A stretch of DNA of 64,000 nucleotides from an uncultured Lachnospiraceae bacterium (GTDB taxonomy: Bacteria; Bacillota; Clostridia; Lachnospirales; Lachnospiraceae). The position numbers were made by a program, and so were the translations under genes. Position 1 is the first letter of the stretch; each line of letters opens with the position of its first letter. Below the pieces are notes generated by a model. The model made no database searches. It saw only the letters and a list, made by a program, of their open reading frames with translations, and was not told where the DNA came from. This document shows, piece by piece, positions 17,108-24,426 of this stretch. The stretch lies in the NCBI GenBank assembly GCA_934339135.1, contig CAKRHP010000005.1:62001-126000 (forward strand), in the 5' to 3' direction.

Positions 17108-18868
17108 GTGGCAGGAAAAGAAAAAATGACCAGAGATGACCAGAAAAAGACTCTGGGAAAAGTAATGAAGTATATTAAAAAATACCGGGTTCGTGTGGTG
17201 ATGTCGCTGATCTTTGCGGCGGTGACGGTGATCACAACACTTTATCTTCCAATCCTTACAGGTAATGCCGTGGATCTTATGGTAGAGAAGGGGAAGGTTG
17301 ATTTTGCCGGCTTAAAGCCGATCGTGAAAACGATGCTGATCGTGCTGACCATTACCGGTGTGGCACAATGGATCATGAATATCTGCAATAACTATATTAC
17401 TTATCATGTGGTTCAGGATATCCGGAAGGATGCCATGGACCGGATTCAGATCGTGCCTCTGAAGTATCTGGATGGCCATGCGGCAGGAGATATTGTAAGC
17501 CGTGTGATCGCAGATGTGGATCAGTTTGCCGATGGTCTTTTGATGGGATTTACCCAGGCATTTACCGGTGTGATGACGATCGTTGGAACTCTGGTGTTTA
17601 TGCTGCGGATCAATGTATGGATCACGCTTGTGGTGATTCTGGTGACTCCATTGTCCTTTTTTGTGGCAGGCTTTATTGCTAAAAAGTCCTACACCATGTT
17701 TCAGATGCAGTCAAAGGAAAGAGGAGCCCAGACGGCTTTGATCGACGAGATGATCGGCAATCAGAGAGTGGTACAGGCATATGGTCATGAGAAACGCTCT
17801 CTGGAGCAGTTTGATGAGATCAACGGCAGACTGGAGAAGTATTCTCTGAGAGCCACCTTCTTTTCATCTATTACCAACCCGGCCACACGTTTTGTCAACA
17901 ATCTGGTGTATGCGGGAGTTGGTATTGTGGGTGCATTTTTTGCCATTCACGGAATGCTGTCTGTGGGACGACTCACCAGCTTCTTAAGTTATGCAAACCA
18001 GTATACAAAGCCGTTTAATGAGATCTCCGGTGTCATTACCGAGCTGCAGAATGCGATCGCCTGTGCTGCCAGAGTGTTTGAACTGATGGAGGCAGAGCCG
18101 CAGGAGCCGGACAAGCCGGATGCGATCGAGCTGACACAGGTGAAGGGTGCGGTGGAACTGAAAAATGTTTCCTTCTCCTATGTGCCGGAACAGAAGCTGA
18201 TCCGGGATTTTAACCTTACCGTAAAGCCGGGACAGCGAGTGGCGATCGTCGGCCCAACCGGATGTGGAAAAACTACAGTCATCAATCTGCTGATGCGTTT
18301 CTATGATGTAAATAAGGGTGTGATCGCAGTGGACGGCACAGATATCCGCAATATGACAAGAGCCAGCCTGCGAAGCAATATCGGTATGGTGCTTCAGGAG
18401 ACATGGCTTAAGGATGGGACGATCCGGGATAACATTATCATGGGAAAACCGGATGCGACCGGGGAGGAGATCATTGCAGCAGCAAAGGCAACCCATGCCC
18501 ACAGCTTTATTAAACGTCTGCCACAGGGCTACGATACGGTGGTTCGTGAGGATGGAGATAATCTTTCCCAGGGACAGAAGCAGTTATTATGTATTACAAG
18601 AGTTATGCTTTGCCAGCCTCCGATGCTGATACTGGATGAGGCAACCTCTTCCATCGATACCCGTACGGAGATACGGATCCAGAGAGCCTTCGAAAAGCTT
18701 ATGAAGGGAAGAACGAGTTTTATTGTGGCACATCGTTTGTCAACGATCAAAAATGCCGATATTATTCTGGTGATGAAGGATGGTAACATTATTGAGCAGG
18801 GAAGCCATGAAAGTCTGCTTGCACAGAACGGATTCTATGCAAACTTGTATAACAGTCAGTTTGCGTAG
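17108..18868 (+). CDS. ABC exporter subunit with canonical ATP site (fused TM-NBD)
   Basis: Second half of the heterodimer, 586 aa, with six helices and a nucleotide-binding domain. Walker A is VGPTGCGKTT, Q-loop VLQETWLKDG, signature LSQGQKQLL, Walker B MLILDEATSSIDT with an intact glutamate, and switch VAHRLST with histidine. This half carries the active site, paired with the weakened half upstream. Start is GTG 17108, preceded by GAGGTG about 9 bases upstream; no better ATG lies nearby. Confidence 0.92.
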   Translation: MAGKEKMTRDDQKKTLGKVMKYIKKYRVRVVMSLIFAAVTVITTLYLPILTGNAVDLMVEKGKVDFAGLKPIVKTMLIVLTITGVAQWIMNICNNYITYHVVQDIRKDAMDRIQIVPLKYLDGHAAGDIVSRVIADVDQFADGLLMGFTQAFTGVMTIVGTLVFMLRINVWITLVVILVTPLSFFVAGFIAKKSYTMFQMQSKERGAQTALIDEMIGNQRVVQAYGHEKRSLEQFDEINGRLEKYSLRATFFSSITNPATRFVNNLVYAGVGIVGAFFAIHGMLSVGRLTSFLSYANQYTKPFNEISGVITELQNAIACAARVFELMEAEPQEPDKPDAIELTQVKGAVELKNVSFSYVPEQKLIRDFNLTVKPGQRVAIVGPTGCGKTTVINLLMRFYDVNKGVIAVDGTDIRNMTRASLRSNIGMVLQETWLKDGTIRDNIIMGKPDATGEEIIAAAKATHAHSFIKRLPQGYDTVVREDGDNLSQGQKQLLCITRVMLCQPPMLILDEATSSIDTRTEIRIQRAFEKLMKGRTSFIVAHRLSTIKNADIILVMKDGNIIEQGSHESLLAQNGFYANLYNSQFA

Positions 18869-18893
18869 GGTGAGAAAGGAACCGGGAATAGAA

Positions 18894-19736
18894 ATGGATA
18901 AAAAAGTATTGGTGCTGGATTTAGATGGCACATTGACCAATTCAGAAAAGAAGATCACTCCGGAGACAAAGGCGGCACTGATGGAGATGCAGGAGAAGGG
19001 ACATACCGTGGTCCTTGCATCCGGGCGTCCCACAGCAGGGATCACGCCTTTAGCAAAGGAGTTAAAATTAAAGGAGCATGGAGGATATATTTTATCCTTT
19101 AATGGCGGAAAGATTACGGACTGCAGCAGTGATGAGGTGATCTACCAGAAAACACTGCCGCCGGAGCTTGTGCCGGAACTGTTCTCTCTGGCAAGAAAGC
19201 TGGATATTGGTCTGCTTTCTTATGATGAGGATAATAATATCATCACAGGAATGCATTATGATGAGTATATTGATGTGGAGAAGAATATCAATCATCTGCC
19301 GGTGAAACAGATGGAAAAGGTCGAGGATTATGTGGATTTTCCATTGAATAAATGTCTGGGAACAGCCGAGCCGGAGATGGCAGCGGAAGCAGAGAAGATC
19401 TATGACGAAAAGTTTGGGGACAAGCTCTGTATCAGCCGAAGTGAGCCGTTTTTTGTGGAGATCACCCCAAAGGGCATTGACAAGGCGGCTTCTCTGGAAC
19501 GTTTCTGTAAAATGACAGGAAATAAAAGGAAAGATATGATCGCCTGCGGAGATGGCTTTAATGATCTGTCTATGATCAAATATGCCGGTCTTGGAGTGGC
19601 CATGGAGAATGCCCAGCCGGTGGTAAAGGATGCAGCAGATTATGTGACAGCCTCCAATGATGAGGATGGTGTGGCAAAGGTGATCCACAAATTTATCTTA
19701 AAGGACGATGTGTCCGAAAATGCGGACACAATGTGA
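18894..19736 (+). CDS. HAD-superfamily phosphatase, Cof type
   Basis: Cytoplasmic phosphatase of 280 aa. Motif I is VLDLDGTLTN with nucleophile Asp, motif II is VLASGRP, and the C-terminal motif IV is ACGDGFNDLSMIKYAGLGVAM with the metal-binding aspartates. The cap falls between residues about 85 and 190 (Cof/IIB subfamily). Enzymes of this type dephosphorylate sugar phosphates or cofactors. Start at ATG 18894 begins MDKKVLVLDLDGTLTN; the frame continues upstream into the exporter gene without support. The end overlaps the four bases before the GH26 ribosome-binding site, so it may be co-transcribed with the mannanase. Confidence 0.88.
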   Translation: MDKKVLVLDLDGTLTNSEKKITPETKAALMEMQEKGHTVVLASGRPTAGITPLAKELKLKEHGGYILSFNGGKITDCSSDEVIYQKTLPPELVPELFSLARKLDIGLLSYDEDNNIITGMHYDEYIDVEKNINHLPVKQMEKVEDYVDFPLNKCLGTAEPEMAAEAEKIYDEKFGDKLCISRSEPFFVEITPKGIDKAASLERFCKMTGNKRKDMIACGDGFNDLSMIKYAGLGVAMENAQPVVKDAADYVTASNDEDGVAKVIHKFILKDDVSENADTM

Positions 19737-19753
19737 TAAGGAGGTATCCCAAA

Positions 19754-20692
19754 ATGCAGAAACCGGTCAATCAAAATGCTACCCCGGAGGCAGCAGCTCT
19801 TTTAAGTTATCTGGAACAGACGGCAGGACATGGGATTATTACGGGACAGCATACCCAGACAAATCCTATGGAGGAGATTACATATATCCGGGAGATCACC
19901 GGAAAACAGCCAAAGCTGAGAGGTTTCGAACTTTTGGCATATTCTCCCAATATTAATGAGGCAGATGCCGGAGAGGCATGTCTTACCGAGGTGTACGAAA
20001 ACAGGGATACATTAAAAACGGCCATGAAATGGGCAAAGGAATCTGACGGGATCGTAACATTTTCCTTTCACTGGTTTTCTCCTTTAGGAGGCAGGGACAA
20101 AAGCTTTTATGCGGAGCATACTGATTTTGATCCGGCAAGGGTACTGGTCGAAGGAACTCCAGAGCGGGAGGCGTTTTATCACGATATGAAGGTGATCGCA
20201 GGTTATCTTGAGGAGTTTAAAGAGGCAGGAATCCCGATTCTCTGGAGACCGTTTCATGAGTCAGACGGAACATGGTTCTGGTGGGGATCCAAGGGACCGG
20301 AGGTTGCCAGAGATCTGTATCTGCTGATGTATGATTATTATGTGAATGAATGTCATCTGGACAATCTGCTCTGGGTATGGAACTGCAGACTGCCGGAGGG
20401 ATATCCGGGGGATGCGTTTGTGGATATTGTTTCTGTAGATATTTACCTGCCGGAATATGCGCCCACAGACTATGCGAAGGAATACGGGGAGCTGATCCGG
20501 GCAACCAGTACCAATAAGGTGGCGGCTCTGGCTGAGGTGGGTTATATGCCGGATGTGGACATGCTGGCAGAGTCTCATACACCATGGGCGTATTATATGA
20601 CCTGGTCCAAGGAGTTTTGTATCGGGGAGCAGTACAACAGTAAGGAAAATCTTCGCCGTATGTATGATAGTACATATGCAGTGACGGAATAA
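19754..20692 (+). CDS. Glycoside hydrolase family 26 (beta-mannanase-like)
   Basis: 312 aa. The acid/base sits in PILWRPFHESDGTWFWWG (Glu169) and the nucleophile in AALAEVGYM (Glu261). The N-terminal GIITGQH and FHWFSPLGG are typical GH26 signatures. Family members hydrolyse beta-1,4-mannan or related beta-glycans. There is no signal peptide, so it acts on oligosaccharides taken into the cell. Start chosen at ATG 19754, with AAGGAGG 9 bases upstream; a frame start at 19733 would place that site inside the gene. It is followed by a terminator. With GH5, GH2 and an AraC regulator nearby it belongs to a beta-glycan utilisation group. Confidence 0.85.
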   Translation: MQKPVNQNATPEAAALLSYLEQTAGHGIITGQHTQTNPMEEITYIREITGKQPKLRGFELLAYSPNINEADAGEACLTEVYENRDTLKTAMKWAKESDGIVTFSFHWFSPLGGRDKSFYAEHTDFDPARVLVEGTPEREAFYHDMKVIAGYLEEFKEAGIPILWRPFHESDGTWFWWGSKGPEVARDLYLLMYDYYVNECHLDNLLWVWNCRLPEGYPGDAFVDIVSVDIYLPEYAPTDYAKEYGELIRATSTNKVAALAEVGYMPDVDMLAESHTPWAYYMTWSKEFCIGEQYNSKENLRRMYDSTYAVTE

Positions 20693-20717
20693 AAATAGCA
20701 GATAAGAAATAATACAA

Positions 20718-20761
20718 AATCGGTCTTGATTGATAGAATATCAGTGGGAGACCGGTTTTTT
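20718..20761 (+). terminator. Intrinsic terminator after GH26
   Basis: AATCGGTCT and AGACCGGTT pair (one G-U), followed by a T run ending at 20761. Confidence 0.75.
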
Positions 20762-20792
20762 GATATAGGATACTGGGAAATTCGTGAAAGTT

Positions 20793-21533
20793 TTAGTGTC
20801 TAGTATAGTCTGTGAGATCCTCGTTTCGCCGGTACTGTCCCGGTGTGACACCATATTCCCGGTGGAAGCAGCGGATATAATGGCTGCAGGAGGCAAAGCC
20901 CAGAAAGGAACTGATATCAGTACAGCTAATGGTACTGTTTTTCAGCATATAGCAGGAGGTCTCACATTTTTTATGCAGGATATACTGTTGCAGAGTATAT
21001 CCTGTTTCTTTTTTGAAAAGCTTTGATAGGTATTCCGGGTGAAGTCCCAGTGCAGCAGCAACCTCCCGGCTGGAGAGAGGGTGGGACATATGTCTGACAA
21101 TGTAATCCACGCCATGCTGGACATGATAGGAAAGGGCTTTCCCCTGACGTAGCTCATGCATGGCGTTGGTAAAAGCAGTGACGGCCTCCACCTTGATCCC
21201 GGTAAGATCTTCCTGACTGGTACACTGATCCACCTTTCGGATCAGAAGATCGCTGAGGGTAAAGGACTGCTCCGGTTCCAGTCCTCCTTCAATGCAGAAA
21301 CGGGTGATCATAGCAATCAGAATGACATGGTGATACTTCATATTCTGCAAAGGATTGGCTGACAGAATCCCCATATGCTCCCAGTTCTGACTGGTGATAT
21401 CTCCCTGCAAAATATCCGGATTGCCGGAGGCAATATCCCGGTAGAAGGCAAATTCCTCCTCCATGGAAATGTGAAAATATTCTTCCTCCTGCTGCTTGGC
21501 GAGGAGATTTTGGAGTTCCTTTTTGACGTTCAT
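20793..21533 (-). CDS. AraC-family transcriptional regulator
   Basis: 246 aa. The C-terminal double helix-turn-helix reads LSSREVAAALGLHPEYLSKLFKK and DISSFLGFASCSHYIRCFHREYGVTPGQYR, the AraC/YesN signature. The N-terminal 140 residues are mostly helical with no cupin motif that I recognise. Start chosen at ATG 21533, with AAGGAGG about 11 bases upstream; the open frame runs 41 codons further without a ribosome-binding site. It is divergent from the GH5 gene and next to GH26, the most likely targets. Confidence 0.87.
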   Translation of the reverse strand: MNVKKELQNLLAKQQEEEYFHISMEEEFAFYRDIASGNPDILQGDITSQNWEHMGILSANPLQNMKYHHVILIAMITRFCIEGGLEPEQSFTLSDLLIRKVDQCTSQEDLTGIKVEAVTAFTNAMHELRQGKALSYHVQHGVDYIVRHMSHPLSSREVAAALGLHPEYLSKLFKKETGYTLQQYILHKKCETSCYMLKNSTISCTDISSFLGFASCSHYIRCFHREYGVTPGQYRRNEDLTDYTRH

Positions 21534-21651
21534 GGGAAGGGTGCCCTCCTTTTTATGAAAATTGATTTTATGGATACTGGGATCAAAAGGGAGTTTGCCC
21601 CAACAGATGCCACGGATTGCTCCATTGCAATTCTCTGCTTTTGACCCTGGC

Positions 21652-21675
21652 ATCATATTATATCGGTATTATGAT
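21652..21675. promoter_or_regulatory. Inverted repeat in the AraC/GH5 divergent region
   Basis: ATCATATTA, TATCGG, TATTATGAT: 8 of 9 positions are complementary around a 6-base centre. It lies about 115 bases before the GH5 start and about 120 bases before the AraC start. Candidate operator; the binding protein is unknown. I see no gene in the rest of 21534-21790. Confidence 0.35.
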
Positions 21676-21790
21676 ATGTTTATCTGTTTCATTGTATCAT
21701 ATCCGGCTAAATAATACTATGATGAAGTTGTAAAAAGAAAACAGACAATGCTTATATAAATACAAGAAAAAGAAAGGAAAGGTGATCACG

Positions 21791-22822
21791 ATGAGAAAAT
21801 GGATCGGATATGAAAAGGGTGTCAATCTTGGCGGCTGGTTATCCCAGTGTGATTACAGCAAGGAAAGGCTGGAGCATTTTATTGAGGAGGAAGATATCAG
21901 ACGTCTCAGTACCTGGGGGTTGGACCATCTTCGTCTGCCAATGGATTACAATGTCCTGCGGGAGGAAAACGGAGCATTTAAGGAGGATGGGTTTGGTTAT
22001 GTGAAGCGTGCTGTGGAGTGGTGCCGGAAATATGGGCTGAATGTCATTTTGGATCTTCATAAAACCGCAGGTTATTCCTTTGATAAAAATGAGCAGGAGC
22101 ATGGTTTTTTTGCGGAGGAAAGTTATCAGGAGTATTTCTATACCCTGTGGGAGGAGATTGCCCGGAGATTTGCCGGATATGGAGATCAGGTTGCTTTTGA
22201 GCTTCTCAACGAAGTGACGGACGAGAAGAGCATGGATGCATGGAAGCAGATTTCAGCAGAATGTATCCACAGGATCCGTGTTATTGCTCCGAAAACAAAG
22301 ATTATGATTGGTGGCTATTGGAATAACAGTGTGGCAGCAGTGAAGGATCTTGATCTGCCGGCAGATGAGAACATTGTTTATAATTTTCATTGCTATGAAC
22401 CTCTGATCTTTACCCATCAGGGAGCAGGCTGGGTTGATACCATGCCTGCGGATTACCGGATGTCCTTTGATAATGATATGTCCGTTTTTTGGGACAATAC
22501 AAAGGAATACCTTCCAGACAATGTGATCATGCTGGATCCGGCAAAGGACATTGCCCATGCTCTGGACAGTGAATTCTTTGAAAAGCTGTTTGCAGAGGCT
22601 ATTACAGTTGCTGAGGAGAGAAATGTACCATTATATTGTGGGGAATATGGAGTGATCAATCTGGCATCTCCGGAAGACACTCTGAAATGGTATCAGAGTA
22701 TTCATGCTGTTTTTGAAAAGTATGGTATTGGAAGGGCGGCATGGAGTTATAAAGAGATGGATTTTGGTCTTATTGATGAGCATATGGATCCGGTACGGGA
22801 GGAAGTGATCCGGGAACTGTAA
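21791..22822 (+). CDS. Glycoside hydrolase family 5 (cellulase/glucanase-like)
   Basis: 343 aa TIM-barrel hydrolase. The acid/base is in VAFELLNEVTD (Glu141) and the nucleophile in LYCGEYGV (Glu285). GVNLGGWL at the N-terminus, DHLRLPMDY and VILDLHKTAGYSF match GH5 exo-glucanase-like enzymes. There is no signal peptide, so it is intracellular and probably acts on imported oligosaccharides. Start chosen at ATG 21791 because GGAAAGG ends about 8 bases upstream; a GTG at 21782 overlaps that site. Exact specificity cannot be given. Confidence 0.87.
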   Translation: MRKWIGYEKGVNLGGWLSQCDYSKERLEHFIEEEDIRRLSTWGLDHLRLPMDYNVLREENGAFKEDGFGYVKRAVEWCRKYGLNVILDLHKTAGYSFDKNEQEHGFFAEESYQEYFYTLWEEIARRFAGYGDQVAFELLNEVTDEKSMDAWKQISAECIHRIRVIAPKTKIMIGGYWNNSVAAVKDLDLPADENIVYNFHCYEPLIFTHQGAGWVDTMPADYRMSFDNDMSVFWDNTKEYLPDNVIMLDPAKDIAHALDSEFFEKLFAEAITVAEERNVPLYCGEYGVINLASPEDTLKWYQSIHAVFEKYGIGRAAWSYKEMDFGLIDEHMDPVREEVIREL

Positions 22823-22941
22823 TGCCACAGTATATGAAAAAGAAATTGGTATGGGTCTAATATACAATTTTTGATGATATCCACACTTTCTATTTGATAT
22901 AAATTGTGATACAGTGTTAGGGAATGTGGAGGCAAAACATC

Positions 22942-24294
22942 ATGATAACAATAGAGAAAGAGATGGATATGTTAAACGGAGGGATTGCAGGAAAATTAAT
23001 TCTGTTTTCCCTTCCGTTAGCGTTTAGCAGTATTTTACAGCAGCTTTTTAATTCTGCGGATGTTGCTGTAGTGGGAAGATTCGCGGGAGATCAGGCACTG
23101 GCGGCTGTGGGAAGCTGCGTGGCACTGGTAGGTATCTTTGTTAATCTGATCGTAGGACTTTCGGTGGGACCAAATGCCGTGTTAGCAAGTCTGATCGGTC
23201 AGAAGAAACGGGAACGGATTCCGGGCATGCTTCATACGGTTTTAACCTTCGGAGCAGCTTTGGGGGTATCTCTGATGCTTTTTGGTATGCTGACGGCCCG
23301 GCTTGTTTTGGAAGCATCCGGCACACCGGAAAGCGTCATGGCAGAGGCTTTATTGTATATCCGGATCTATTTTTTGAGCATTCCCTTTATGCTGATCTAC
23401 AATTTTGGCTCGGCGGCACTTCGCAGCTTCGGGGATACCAGACGCCCAATGTATTATCTTCTGGCATCCGGGATCGTCAATGTGATCCTGAATCTGCTCC
23501 TTGTGATATGTTTCCGGCTGGGAGTATCCGGCGTGGCGATCGCTACCGTGATCTCCAATATATTGAGCGCATCTCTCGTGATCCACTGTCTTCATCACAG
23601 GAGAGACGAGTTTCAATTTCGTTTTCACGATATGAGGATCAAATGGGCAGATTTGAAAAAGGTGCTGATCATTGGCATCCCGGCGGGAATTCAGGGAGCC
23701 ATTTTTTCTATCTCTAATGTGTTTATCCAGAGCGGCATCAATTCCTTTGGAGAGGATGCCATTGCCGGCTCCTCTCTGGCATTAAATTTTGAATATTTTA
23801 CATACGATATTGCCAATGCATTTGCACAGGCGGCAGTAACCTTTACCAGTCAGAATTATGGTGCCGGGAATTTCAAGCGGTGCCGCAGGATCTTTTGGTT
23901 GTGTATGTTGTTTGGAATCGGTTTTACGGAGATATTGAGTGTAGTATTTATTTTGTGGAAGGGATTCTTTGTCAGCATCTATACCACAAGCCAGGCAGTT
24001 GCCGCTTACGGCATTATCCGGATGGAGCGTGTCTGTGCCCTGGAGGGACTGACCGCAACCTACGAGGTGGAAAGTGCTGCTATGAGAGGCATGGGCAGAT
24101 CTCTGGAGCCATCTGTTGTGACTATTCTTGGAACGGTGGTCTTTCGAATGATCTGGCTGGTAACGATATTTAAGATGGTTCCAACCTTTGAAATGCTGAT
24201 GAATGTGTATGTGGCTTCGTGGATATTTACCGGAGGCGTGTTGTTTGTGATCTATTATATGTATAGCAGGAAGGCGTTCTCACAGCAGATGTAA
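22942..24294 (+). CDS. MATE-family efflux transporter
   Basis: 450 aa membrane protein with about twelve helices in two related halves. ILFSLPLAFSSILQQLFNSAD and VVGRFAGDQALAAVG at the start of the first half, and the matching GIPAGIQGAIFSISNVFIQS in the second, are MATE signatures. Family members exchange organic cations or drugs for Na+ or H+. Start chosen at ATG 22942 because GGAGG lies about 9 bases upstream; the frame start at 22924 would overlap it. Confidence 0.9.
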   Translation: MITIEKEMDMLNGGIAGKLILFSLPLAFSSILQQLFNSADVAVVGRFAGDQALAAVGSCVALVGIFVNLIVGLSVGPNAVLASLIGQKKRERIPGMLHTVLTFGAALGVSLMLFGMLTARLVLEASGTPESVMAEALLYIRIYFLSIPFMLIYNFGSAALRSFGDTRRPMYYLLASGIVNVILNLLLVICFRLGVSGVAIATVISNILSASLVIHCLHHRRDEFQFRFHDMRIKWADLKKVLIIGIPAGIQGAIFSISNVFIQSGINSFGEDAIAGSSLALNFEYFTYDIANAFAQAAVTFTSQNYGAGNFKRCRRIFWLCMLFGIGFTEILSVVFILWKGFFVSIYTTSQAVAAYGIIRMERVCALEGLTATYEVESAAMRGMGRSLEPSVVTILGTVVFRMIWLVTIFKMVPTFEMLMNVYVASWIFTGGVLFVIYYMYSRKAFSQQM

Positions 24295-24372
24295 AAGGAC
24301 TTTGACACAAAATGTCATAGAAAATAAAAAATTATTGATATTAAAGAAATATGAAAAGAGCAGTATTAAAAT

Positions 24373-24397
24373 AGGCTGCGGCAAAATGCCGCAGCCT
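24373..24397. terminator. Bidirectional terminator between MATE and GH2 genes
   Basis: Perfect 10-bp stem AGGCTGCGGC / GCCGCAGCCT with loop AAAAT. It is AT-rich on both sides (AAAATA before, TCATTCATTTATTC after), between convergent genes. Confidence 0.7.
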
Positions 24398-24426
24398 ATC
24401 ATTCATTTATTCTATTTACTTTTTCA

